Assembly (NCBI GenBank): GCA_017991835.1 | Contig: JAGOPY010000001.1 | Span: forward strand, 373,112 to 437,111 | Direction of reading: 5' to 3' | Source: Bacteroidales bacterium | Lineage (GTDB): Bacteria > Bacteroidota > Bacteroidia > Bacteroidales > JAGOPY01 | Length of the DNA: 64,000 nucleotides | The notes under the pieces: model-generated | Told to the model about the DNA's origin: nothing | What the model saw: the letters and a program-made list of their open reading frames with translations, nothing else | Database searches by the model: none | Position numbers and translations under genes: made by a program | Shown: positions 10,204-19,400 of the stretch, one piece after another | Layout of the letters: every line of letters begins with the position of its first letter | Position numbering within the stretch: position 1 is the first letter of the stretch

Positions 10204-11454
10204 ATGAAAATCTTTCTTAAACTTCTGATGGAAAGCTACTTGTTCGCCGTTACGGAGATCATCCGGAACAAGGTCAGAACATTGCTTTCGTTATTGGGAA
10301 TCACTATTGGTATATTTTCCATCATCTCCGTATTCACGATTTTCGATTCGATGGAATCATCCATCCGCTCAAGTATCAACTCACTCGGTAACGATGTGTT
10401 GTTTGTCCAGAAATGGCCCTGGGCAATGGGGGGCGATTACCCGTGGTGGAAGTATATCAGCCGGCCCGAAGCGTCGCTTACCGATCTGAAAGAGATCCAG
10501 CGCCGCAGCCAGGCCAGCGAGACCAGCTCATATCTTTCCGGATTATCGGAAACGATCAAATACCGCGAGAAATCCATCCAGAATGCCAATGTGATCATGG
10601 TGGCGGAGAATTACGACCGGGTGATGACTGTCGACATCACCGAAGGACGGTTTATCTCCCCGCTTGAATTTTCCAGCGGAAGGCCGGTTGTGGTTATCGG
10701 CAGCGATATCGCTGAAAATTTCCTGTCGTCGACAACGGCATCCGCTTTAGGGAAAAAGATCAGGATTTTCGGGATGAACGTCGAAGTGATCGGCGTAATG
10801 AAGAAACAGGGAAACAACATGTTTGGCAATTCCTCCGACGACCAGTTGATCGTGCCGGTGAATTTCGCCCGGAATCATGTGGATATGCGGTATGCCCAGG
10901 GTGCGATCATTGTCAAGGCCAGAACGGGCGTATCGCTCGACCAGTTGAGGGACGAGCTGCAGGGGATCATGCGGGCAGTGAGAAAGCTCAAGCCGAAGGC
11001 AGAAGATAATTTCGCAATCAACCAGACCGATGTGATCTCGAAAGGGTTCGACCAGTTATTCGGCGTGATCGGCGTGGTCGGTTGGATCATCGGGGGATTT
11101 TCGCTGCTGGTGGGTGGGTTCGGTATCGCCAATATCATGTTTGTATCGGTTAAAGAACGGACGCGAATCATCGGAATACAAAAATCAATGGGGGCAAAGA
11201 ACTATTTCATCCTGCTGCAATTCCTGTTCGAAGCGGTTTTTCTGTCGCTTCTTGGCGGATTGCTCGGCCTTCTGATCGTTTTCCTGCTGACATTCGTCAT
11301 CTCCAGGTCGTTCGATATGGAGCTGGTGCTCACCATCGGAAATATCATTCTTGGCATCACCGTTTCCGCTTTGATCGGATTTGTTTCGGGGCTGGTACCG
11401 GCCTGGAATGCTTCCCGGCTCGATCCGGTCGAAGCCATGCGATCCACATTCTGA
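10204..11454 (+). CDS. FtsX/MacB-type ABC transporter permease (orphan)
   Basis: Inner-membrane permease of the MacB/FtsX superfamily (416 residues). The first membrane helix is at about 27-50 (LLSLLGITIGIFSIISVFTIF), followed by a large periplasmic MacB_PCD-like domain to about 280. Three C-terminal helices end in the family signature GLVPAWNASRLDPVEAMR. Such proteins transmit ATP-driven conformational change to extrude or release envelope substrates. No ATPase gene is adjacent; the nearest is at 32370, so it must pair with an ATPase encoded elsewhere. It is transcribed divergently from purH with a 101-bp gap. Confidence 0.9.
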   Translation: MKIFLKLLMESYLFAVTEIIRNKVRTLLSLLGITIGIFSIISVFTIFDSMESSIRSSINSLGNDVLFVQKWPWAMGGDYPWWKYISRPEASLTDLKEIQRRSQASETSSYLSGLSETIKYREKSIQNANVIMVAENYDRVMTVDITEGRFISPLEFSSGRPVVVIGSDIAENFLSSTTASALGKKIRIFGMNVEVIGVMKKQGNNMFGNSSDDQLIVPVNFARNHVDMRYAQGAIIVKARTGVSLDQLRDELQGIMRAVRKLKPKAEDNFAINQTDVISKGFDQLFGVIGVVGWIIGGFSLLVGGFGIANIMFVSVKERTRIIGIQKSMGAKNYFILLQFLFEAVFLSLLGGLLGLLIVFLLTFVISRSFDMELVLTIGNIILGITVSALIGFVSGLVPAWNASRLDPVEAMRSTF

Positions 11455-11515
11455 GAGGCTTTCAGAACGGAGGAAAAATATTTCTCCGGCCGACCGGGTA
11501 TTTTTCGCCCAAAAA

Positions 11516-11529
11516 GCTGATTAATCAGC
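11516..11529. promoter_or_regulatory. Perfect 14-bp palindrome upstream of recJ
   Basis: GCTGATTAATCAGC is a perfect palindrome 33 bp before the recJ ATG, next to an AT-rich stretch (TTAATTTTAG) that could be the -7 region. An operator role is possible but unsupported beyond symmetry and position. Confidence 0.35.
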
Positions 11530-11561
11530 AGATAAATGATTAATTTTAGCCAGTTAAAATT

Positions 11562-13316
11562 ATGGAAAAACGCTGGGTATTAAAACCGCAGGGAAACAAA
11601 GATCTGGTCAGGCATCTGAGCAAGGTTTTGAATATTAATGAAAACCTGGCGAACCTGCTGGCGCAGAGGGGTGTGGCCAGTTACGACGGGGCGAAGGCAT
11701 ACTTCCGCCCGCAACTGGAACATTTGCACGATCCTTTCCTGATGAAAGACATGCATAAAGCCGTGGAAAGGATTGAAAAAGCCCTGAAAAAAGGCGAGAA
11801 GATCCTGGTTTACGGGGATTATGATGTGGATGGCACCACCGCGGTGGCGCTGGTCTATACATTCCTGAAAAAGCTTCACGAGAAAGTCGACTTCTATGTG
11901 CCCGACCGGTACAGTGAAGGATATGGCATTTCATTCAAGGGGATCGATTTTGCCGCCGAAAACGGCTTCAGTCTTATCATTGCGCTCGACTGCGGTATCA
12001 AAGCCGTGGAAAAGGTAGCCTATGCCACCGGCAAGAAAGTCGATTTCATCATTTGCGACCATCACCGGCCGGGAGACTCCCTGCCCGAAGCCATTGCGAT
12101 CCTTGACCCCAAGCGCGACGACTGTACCTATCCTTACAAGGAGCTGGCCGGGTGCGGCATCGGGTTCAAGCTTATCCAGGCCTTTGCCTGGAAGAACAAT
12201 ATTGCATTCTCATCCCTGGAAGAGTACCTCGACCTGGTGGTGGTGAGCATCGCCTCCGACATTGTGCCGATTACCGGCGAGAACCGGGTGCTGGCCTATT
12301 ACGGACTGAAACGGATCAACTCCAGGCCCCGGGCCGGGCTCGAAGCCATCCTCAACGTCAGCAACAAATACAGCAAAACCAATGGCGAAGGCCCCGACCG
12401 GCAATACATCCGCGAACTGACCATCAACGACCTGGTGTTCATCGTCGGACCGAGGATCAACGCCGCCGGCAGGATCAAAAGCGCCCGCACCTCGGTCGAA
12501 CTGCTCATCACGAAAGATCCGGCAGAGGCCTTCGAACTGGGCAACCAGATCAACAAGCAGAACAGCGACCGCAAGACCCTGGATACGCAGGCCACGCACC
12601 ATGCCCTCGAAATCATCCATTCCGACCCGAAGTTCCTGAAAAGGAGGAGTACGGTCCTGTACCACCCCGAATGGCACAAAGGGGTGATCGGGATTGTGGC
12701 GTCGCGCCTGATTGAAGCGTATTACCGGCCGACGATCGTGCTGACGCACTCCGAGGGAATGATCACCGGCTCGGCCCGTTCGATCAAAGGATTCGACATC
12801 TACGACGCCGTCGATTCCTGCGGCGATCTCCTGGAGCACTTCGGAGGCCATATGTACGCCGCCGGCCTGTCGCTCCTGCCCGAAAATTTCGACAAATTCA
12901 AGGAACGCTTCGAAGAATATGTGAGTACCCACCTGACCGAAGAGCTGGCTGTACCGGAAATAGAGATCGACTCGAAGCTGAACCTGCAGGATGTCCAGCG
13001 GAAGTTCTACGATATTCTCAGGCAGTTTGCCCCGTTCGGCCCCGGCAACATGTCGCCCGTATTCCAGACCGACAATGTAATCGACGCCGGCAAAGCCAAG
13101 ATCGTCGGCAACAACCACCTTAAGCTGGAGGTCTTTCAGCGCGATGTCCGCAGCGAACCTATCTCAGCTATCGCTTTCGGACAGGGCGAAGAGAACTTCG
13201 AACACATCCGCGACGGCAACCCGTTCGACATCTGCTACCACATCGAAGAGAACGAATGGAACGGCCGCAAATCCTTCCAGCTCAACATCAAAGACATCAA
13301 ATGGTCGGCGGGGTAG
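11562..13316 (+). CDS. recJ: Single-stranded-DNA-specific 5'-3' exonuclease RecJ
   Basis: DHH-family exonuclease of mismatch repair and RecF-pathway recombination (584 residues). Motif I YGDYDVDGTTA (residues 87-97) and the ALDCGIK and ICDHHRPGD motifs carry the metal-binding aspartates and histidines. The DHHA1 domain has GSARSIKGFDIYDA and FGGHMYAAGLSL, and an OB-type C-terminal domain completes the protein. Length is typical. It ends 1 bp from the stop of the convergent DUF308 gene, so no terminator separates them. Confidence 0.97.
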   Translation: MEKRWVLKPQGNKDLVRHLSKVLNINENLANLLAQRGVASYDGAKAYFRPQLEHLHDPFLMKDMHKAVERIEKALKKGEKILVYGDYDVDGTTAVALVYTFLKKLHEKVDFYVPDRYSEGYGISFKGIDFAAENGFSLIIALDCGIKAVEKVAYATGKKVDFIICDHHRPGDSLPEAIAILDPKRDDCTYPYKELAGCGIGFKLIQAFAWKNNIAFSSLEEYLDLVVVSIASDIVPITGENRVLAYYGLKRINSRPRAGLEAILNVSNKYSKTNGEGPDRQYIRELTINDLVFIVGPRINAAGRIKSARTSVELLITKDPAEAFELGNQINKQNSDRKTLDTQATHHALEIIHSDPKFLKRRSTVLYHPEWHKGVIGIVASRLIEAYYRPTIVLTHSEGMITGSARSIKGFDIYDAVDSCGDLLEHFGGHMYAAGLSLLPENFDKFKERFEEYVSTHLTEELAVPEIEIDSKLNLQDVQRKFYDILRQFAPFGPGNMSPVFQTDNVIDAGKAKIVGNNHLKLEVFQRDVRSEPISAIAFGQGEENFEHIRDGNPFDICYHIEENEWNGRKSFQLNIKDIKWSAG

Positions 13317-13317
13317 G

Positions 13318-13842
13318 TTACTTTATCGCTTTCACCTTCGTCGACAAATAAATCAAAAACACCCCGGCCACGACAGCCAGAACCCCGATCACCTTTGACA
13401 ACGTCCCGTCGGTGCCCATCTGGCTGTAAAACAACAGCAAACCAAAAACCAGCGTGATCACGCCGTTGATGCTGAACAGGTAATGGTTCGTTACTTTTTT
13501 TCGCATCCTAACCGAAAGGATGATCTGCAGCAAACCCATTAACGCGGCCCAGATGCCGATCAGGGTCATGAACAGGTCGAGCGACTTGCCGGGATTGATC
13601 GCGATCAGCAGCCCGATCAGGAATGCAAAAATTGACATGACCATGTTCAGCACGTAGCTCTTGTTGGCTTTCTTATTCCGGTATGAAAAATAAAAAAGGA
13701 CAAACCCGCAGGCCAGGATAAATATCCCGAAATACCGGACATATTTCAGCATCATATCCTGCGATACCATCAGGACAAATACACCGAACAAAATGGCTAT
13801 CAACCCGTTGATCAGAAAAACAAACCAGTTGGACGTTTTCAT
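13318..13842 (-). CDS. DUF308/HdeD-like membrane protein
   Basis: Integral membrane protein of 174 residues with about six hydrophobic helices in three pairs. The pattern (FLINGLIAILFGVFVLMV at the N-terminus, internal SINGVITLVFGLLLFY) is that of the DUF308/HdeD family. In enterobacteria HdeD is linked to acid resistance; nothing here shows that function. It is convergent with recJ. A 14-bp tandem repeat (GATATTCGATTT) lies just upstream of its start. Confidence 0.75.
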   Translation of the reverse strand: MKTSNWFVFLINGLIAILFGVFVLMVSQDMMLKYVRYFGIFILACGFVLFYFSYRNKKANKSYVLNMVMSIFAFLIGLLIAINPGKSLDLFMTLIGIWAALMGLLQIILSVRMRKKVTNHYLFSINGVITLVFGLLLFYSQMGTDGTLSKVIGVLAVVAGVFLIYLSTKVKAIK

Positions 13843-13844
13843 AT

Positions 13845-13876
13845 GATATTCGATTTACGATATTCGATTTTCGATA
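13845..13876. repeat. 14-bp tandem repeat upstream of the DUF308 gene
   Basis: GATATTCGATTT(AC/TC) occurs at 13845-13858 and 13859-13872 with a partial third unit. It lies 3 bp upstream of the start codon of the DUF308 gene, where the ribosome-binding region should be. Confidence 0.7.
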
Positions 13877-13900
13877 TAAACTAATTCCCCCCTATTACTT

Positions 13901-13941
13901 GCTCACTGTTCACCGCTCACCGCTCACTGTTCACCGCTCAC
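13901..13941. repeat. 21-bp tandem repeat spanning the stop codon of the LysE-family gene
   Basis: GCTCACTGTTCACCGCTCAC occurs at 13901-13920 and 13922-13941. The leftward LysE-family gene ends inside the second unit: its TGA is read at 13940-13938, so the repeat supplies the stop codon. Confidence 0.85.
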
Positions 13942-14576
13942 TGTCCCCCCATCACCAGGTAGGTCTTCACAAAAAGGTAAATCCCGAACAGCACCAGCCC
14001 GACCCCGGCTATCCTGTTGATCCACACAATATTATGCGTTTGAAGGTATTTCTTGACTTTGTAGGCGGAGAAAATTTTCAGCACGTCGAAAAGCAGGACC
14101 GTGCCCAGTGCCGACGCGAAAAAGGAGACCAGCATCAGCATGTCGGCTTTGTAATTGGCTGTAAATCCGACAACAATACCCATCCAGAATATCCAGATGA
14201 AGGGGTTGGTGAAATTGATAAAGAACCCTTTCAGGATGTAGGTGGTGAAGAACGGTTCCTGCTTTTTATACTCCGGATCGCTGGTGTCGACATTGATCAG
14301 CACCGGCCGCCGGTAGGTAACGATCCCGAAGATGATGAGGACAATGCCGCCCACCAGGCCGAGAATGGTTTTATTGCTTTCAAAGATTTGCACGGCTCCC
14401 AGGAAACCAAGTGCGACCAGGACCGCATCACTGAGGAAAACCCCGAACGCCAGCAAAACCGCGGCCCAGAATCCCCGCAGGATGCTCGTCTGGATCTCGG
14501 CCACCAGGGCCGGGCCAAATCCGAAGAAAATAGATAGGGTGAGCCCGAGAAGTATGCCCTCTATGATAGTCTGCAT
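13938..14576 (-). CDS. LysE/RhtB-family amino-acid exporter
   Basis: Inner-membrane transporter of 212 residues with six predicted helices. The N-terminal GILLGLTLSIFFGFGPALVAEIQTSI region matches the LysE family signature, in which a G-x-G-P helix precedes a polar segment. Members export amino acids or small metabolites; the substrate cannot be read from sequence. The gene starts 4 bp downstream of the GH3-family stop, so the two form a unit. The last codons lie in a 21-bp tandem repeat. Confidence 0.85.
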   Translation of the reverse strand: MQTIIEGILLGLTLSIFFGFGPALVAEIQTSILRGFWAAVLLAFGVFLSDAVLVALGFLGAVQIFESNKTILGLVGGIVLIIFGIVTYRRPVLINVDTSDPEYKKQEPFFTTYILKGFFINFTNPFIWIFWMGIVVGFTANYKADMLMLVSFFASALGTVLLFDVLKIFSAYKVKKYLQTHNIVWINRIAGVGLVLFGIYLFVKTYLVMGGQ

Positions 14577-14580
14577 CGGT

Positions 14581-16119
14581 TTATTTGAAATTATACTCTT
14601 TCAGATACTGTTCCCATGCTGCCGGCTGGTCTTTCTTTAATACCCGCGGGAATTTGTTCGCTCCTCCCTCTTTACCGTGAATCTTCATCCACGTGGAGAA
14701 GGCCGCCGAAGGAAGTACTTCGACGAAAACGTCTTTTATAGCGGCAATCCGTTCCACACGGTAGTCGTCGTTGAGGATTTTCAGCGCCTCGTCGATCTTT
14801 TCCCGGGCTACCGCTGCATTCAGCGGATCGTCGGTGCCCAGGTACCATTTGTGCGCCCACATCGTGTCGTGCTTGATGCCCGCAACGGTGAACTCCCTGA
14901 TCTCCACGTTCATCTCGTCGCAGAGCATTTTAACGGCCCGGCTCATGTTTTCCACCGAAAGGTGCTCGCCGGTGATGCTCAGGAAATGCTTCGTACGGCC
15001 TGTGATCACGATCTCCGAGTGCATGATGGAGGTAAACTTGATGGTGTCGCCGATCAGGTAGCGCCAGGCGCCGGCGCAGGTCGACAACAGCAAGGCATAC
15101 TCCTTTCCCTCTTCCACCTGGTCGATCGTCAAGGCTACCGGCTTCTCGACCATGTTGCCTTCATCGTCGAAATTCTTGTCGTCGAACGGGACAAACTCGA
15201 AAAACAGGCCATTGTCGAGGACAAGCTGGAGCGCTTTCACTTTGATGTTTTTCTGGTAGGCGATATATCCTTCCGACGCCAGGTACGATTCATGGAAGAT
15301 CATCGGTTTGCCGAACAGCTTTTCGAACGATTTGGTATAAGGCTCTATCGAAACGCCGCTGTGGACATAGATGGCCAGGTTCGGCCAGATATCGTGGATG
15401 GTTTTCAGGTTGTAATGGGTGATGATCTTTTCGAGGATGATCTGGATCCAGGCCGGTACCCCTACGATCACCCCGATATCCCAGGTGATAGCCGATTTGA
15501 CGATCTCATCCAGCTTTGTTGCCCAGTCGCGCTCCCGGGAGATCCTCTTTCCGGGTTTGTAGAAATGCTGGAACCAGAACGGGATGGTACTGGCCGAGAT
15601 GCCCGACAGGTCGCCTTCGTAATAGGTCCCGTTGAAGTTCAGGTGGGTACTCCCGCCGATCATCAGCATCCCTTTTTCGTAGAAATGGTCGGGGAGATGG
15701 TAGGAAAGCGACGAAACGAGCTGCCGGATGCTGACTTTCCGGATCGCCCGGATCATTTCGGAAGTGACGGGAATATGCTTGCTGGAGGCTTCCGAAGTGC
15801 CTGATGTGAGAGCGAAATATTTCACCCGCCCGGGCCAGCTCACGAAGCCTTCGCCGTTGAGCGCCCTGTACCACCATTTGCGGAACATCGTGTTGTAGGT
15901 GAATGTCGGCACCTTCGACTGGAAGGCCTTGATGGGATCGGGCTTTTTCAGGATGTCGGAAAAACCGTAGTATTCTCCGAAAGCAGTGAACTGGGCGCGC
16001 CGGAGGAGTTTTTTGAGAACCCTGTTCTGCGCCGTGTACGGATCGAGTCTGGGTTTGGCTATATCCGGCAGTCGGCCAAGTTCATAGGCCCGTTTGACAA
16101 GTTGTCCAATTATCGGCAT
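14581..16119 (-). CDS. GH3 auxin-responsive promoter family protein (acyl-acid amido synthetase-like)
   Basis: Adenylating enzyme of the GH3 fold (ANL-like), 512 residues from the ATG at 16119; a TTG at 16146 would add nine. Plant relatives conjugate amino acids to acyl acids. Bacterial members are widespread in Bacteroidota and their substrates are unknown. The ATP-binding signature FALTSGTSEASSKHIPVT is at about residues 90-110. A second motif, YLASEGYIA, lies at about 290, followed by YLIGDTIKFTS and ITGRTKHFLSITGEHLS. The start region MPIIGQLVKRAYELGRLP is family-typical. It lies just upstream of and is probably cotranscribed with the LysE exporter, which hints at export of an amino-acid-like substrate or product. 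Confidence 0.85.
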   Translation of the reverse strand: MPIIGQLVKRAYELGRLPDIAKPRLDPYTAQNRVLKKLLRRAQFTAFGEYYGFSDILKKPDPIKAFQSKVPTFTYNTMFRKWWYRALNGEGFVSWPGRVKYFALTSGTSEASSKHIPVTSEMIRAIRKVSIRQLVSSLSYHLPDHFYEKGMLMIGGSTHLNFNGTYYEGDLSGISASTIPFWFQHFYKPGKRISRERDWATKLDEIVKSAITWDIGVIVGVPAWIQIILEKIITHYNLKTIHDIWPNLAIYVHSGVSIEPYTKSFEKLFGKPMIFHESYLASEGYIAYQKNIKVKALQLVLDNGLFFEFVPFDDKNFDDEGNMVEKPVALTIDQVEEGKEYALLLSTCAGAWRYLIGDTIKFTSIMHSEIVITGRTKHFLSITGEHLSVENMSRAVKMLCDEMNVEIREFTVAGIKHDTMWAHKWYLGTDDPLNAAVAREKIDEALKILNDDYRVERIAAIKDVFVEVLPSAAFSTWMKIHGKEGGANKFPRVLKKDQPAAWEQYLKEYNFK

Positions 16120-16160
16120 CTGGTGAATTTCAATATGGTCAGACAAAAGTAAGAAATTTC

Positions 16161-16250
16161 AAACACCCTTGAGGTATCCGATTTCGAGCACCCCAAGGGT
16201 GTTTCACAAAGATATCCCTGAAAACCACTATTTTTTTATCTAGTGGTTTT
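16161..16250. terminator. Two consecutive hairpins between the GH3 gene and the papain-like gene
   Basis: The first hairpin pairs AAACACCCTTG (16161-16171) with CAAGGGTGTTT (16194-16204). The second pairs AAAACCACTA (16221-16230) with TAGTGGTTTT (16241-16250). Both stems are perfect. They lie in the divergent region, so their role as terminators or as leader structures is unclear. The remaining AT-rich gap up to 16415 holds nothing else I recognise. Confidence 0.5.
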
Positions 16251-16456
16251 CTGCTATGGTTATGAATATTTTATATCTTATTATTGGCCATGCGTTTAAT
16301 TGGAGAGGGATTATGGTCATTCTTGAAAGCATCCAAAAATCAAATCAAAATCTATCCTTTTATACTTTAAATCTTGTCAATCAAACTTAAGTTAAAATTA
16401 ACCAAAAAAAGAGCTATGAGAAAAATCCTTATTTTTACGGTGCTTGTCTTCTCTCA

Positions 16457-19400
16457 GTGGTTGAGATGAAGAATGTAAATGCTGAGGAGATCAGTGTGAA
16501 TCAAACTTTTACAGCTGATACCAGTTTCAACCCATTTCCTTCCCAGGAAATAACCTATTCCCTGAAAATATCAGGGTATATTGAATTGTTTTCACCTGCC
16601 AGCCTTGCTCGGGTAATCGTAAGTACAGATAAAGGTGACTTTTTGGTAGTAGAGGCTTACCCTTTAATCATATCGGATACGATCTTTGAATTCACAACCT
16701 ATGGTGATGAAACTGTTTATCTTGACGGATTGACGCCCTATGAAATCAGGGTGGAGGTTCTGGATGCAAGTATTTATATTCAGAATCTCTTTTTCGATAA
16801 AGAAGAAGTGGAAGATGCTGCAACAAAGCAATACCAGGAAAAAAAGATAGCAGATCACAGGAAAGTTGATTTGATCAATTTTAACATTTCCGAATGGGGA
16901 ATGGACTGGATTGCCGGGAATACAGCACTGGTTGATTTATACTACAAGGATAAGAAAGAGCTTTATGGAGAAAAGTATAATTTACTGGGATATGATTATT
17001 ATATAGGAGGAGTTTATCAAATAATCGGTAAGGAATATCAGCCTGTTACTGATTTTTCTCTCGTCAATCATTGGGATTGGCGTGAACGGCATGGGGCTAA
17101 TAATCCCAATTCTCCTTACTTTGACGAGGATTATGATAACTTAACCGGCTGGCTTACTATACCTAAAAATCAAGGTTTTTGCGGAGCATGCGGCATATTT
17201 GGAACCTTAAGTGCCTTAGAGGGGGTTATTAACCTGTATTACAACCAACATCTTGATTTGGATTTATCAGAACAACACCTGCTATCATGTGTACCTCAAG
17301 CCACCTGTTCAGGTGTCAATATCGGATTAGTTATGGAATACCTTGAAGATTATGGAGTAGTGGATGAAACATGCTCGCCTTACCTGGCTAATGATCAAGG
17401 GGACTGTGAAGACCCTATTATTGTATGCACCGAGCCGGATATCTTGGCAAAAATTAACTCCTCAACCCACTTACAGGGTAGCTTAACCTCTGATTGGGAA
17501 GATATTTTTTTGGAAATGATCCTAAACGGCCCCATTGGATTGACAATTACTAACGGAACTCATCATGTTGCATTAGTTGGTTGGACCTATAATGGGGAAA
17601 GTGAAGAATTATTTATCATATATAAAGATAGTCAAGGTTATGAGGATTTCGGTGATCATGGATTTATGATCGAGCAAGTAGATGGTAATTACCTTGAAGC
17701 ATATATTCAGGAGGGACCATATTTTGAGGAAATTCCGGTACAACCCACAGTACAGGTATGGGATAAAGATGATGATGGATATTGCTGGTGGGGAATCGGG
17801 CCAAAACCCATTGGCTGTGATACTTGCCTGAGCCAGCGCGATTGCGACGATTCCAATCCGTCAAAAGGGCCTTATAATACCGATTATTCCTGTTATTGCG
17901 ATGACAACTTTGCAAGTTATGATACGTTGAGAATTACAACAACTACAACATGGCCCGGAATCGTCAAACTCGAAAGTCCGCTTTCGATTGAAAATGGTGG
18001 CCAGCTGACTATTACAGGTACGGTTTATGCTCCATCTGTAGAACAGATCATTATTAAGCGGGGCGGCAAGTTAATTATCGACGGAGGGAAAATTACCAAA
18101 TCCTGCGATAATCTCTGGAAAGGAATTCAGGTTTGGGGTGACAGTACACTTTCCCAATACCCGTATTCCAATCAGGGATATTTGAGTATCATTAACAGTG
18201 GTTGCATTGAATATGCCCATACGGCCGTTTACGTGGGTAAAAAAGTATCGGACACGCCATATTATACCCATTCGGGGGGTATTGTCATCTGTGATGATGC
18301 CATGTTTTTAAATAATGAAATAGATGTTGAATTTCTTCCGTTTATCAACGATCATTTTTATTATGGAAATGAAATGCCCAATTTTAGCGGATTCCGGAAA
18401 ACTATTTTTAAAACCTACGATCCCGAATTCGTATTGCCAAAACCTCTTGCACATGTTATTCTTGATGGAGTCAACGGCGTCGATTTTTACGGTTGTTCAT
18501 TTGAAACGGAAGAACTAACCTATTACCCTTTAGCCGCAGACGACAGAGGTATTGGGATCCTGGTTTACGATTCTCCTCTGATAGTTACGGGTATTTGCAC
18601 CAGCAATACAATTCCTTGCACCGCATACGATTCTTGTTATTTTATCAATTTACGTTACGGTATTAAAGCATTCGGGTCCGGTGGAAGTGATTTCCTTTCT
18701 ATCTCAGGGGCGTCATTTAACACAAATGTGGCTGGTATCTATCTTTCAGGGTATCACGAGTCTGAAATCATAGCTTCATATTTTCATTCGGATATTGCAG
18801 CAGGAAATGTCGAAGAATTGGAGGATAAATTTTTCGGAGGGATTTACCTGGATGAATCAACAGGGTACCATATCGAAGGGAATCACTTCGATGGGCCGTA
18901 TTACTACGTTGGAGGTCATGGCAACGGTATTTCACGAATAGGCATTTATGTCGATAACTCCGGTGAGGCGGACAATGAAATATATAACAATTTATTCACC
19001 GGGCTTGATGGCGGCATTGTTGCCGAAGGAGTAAATAAAGGGGGTGAGGAATTCCGGACCGGATTATGCCTTAAATGCAATGACTTTTTACATTGTATAA
19101 ATGATATCATGGTTTTCCCGGATCCGCTCTATCCACGGGAAAGGAACATGGGTATTAAAACCGACCAGGGATCAAATTCAACGTTAAGTACTGCCCTTGC
19201 AGGTAATACTTTTACCTCTGAAATACAAGATTACCAGGGAGAGGATGGAGAAGGAAACCAGAGGTATTATTGGAGTTATTACAATGATGCGGAATATATT
19301 AATTATTACCACCATGCTGAGAATCTGAATTTTGTTACATATCCTTCTGAAGATAATTATACTGATGAATCCATTAGTTTAATCAATAAAGGAACTTTGT

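Noticed and set aside
12210..13118. Leftward 302-codon open frame opposite recJ
   Set aside because: Antisense shadow of recJ; Gly/Val/Asp-rich composition typical of opposite-strand reading of GC-rich codons.
14684..14693. TCCACGTGGA core inside the GH3 gene as a third parS site
   Set aside because: Only the central ten bases match; the flanks deviate and it lies in coding sequence.
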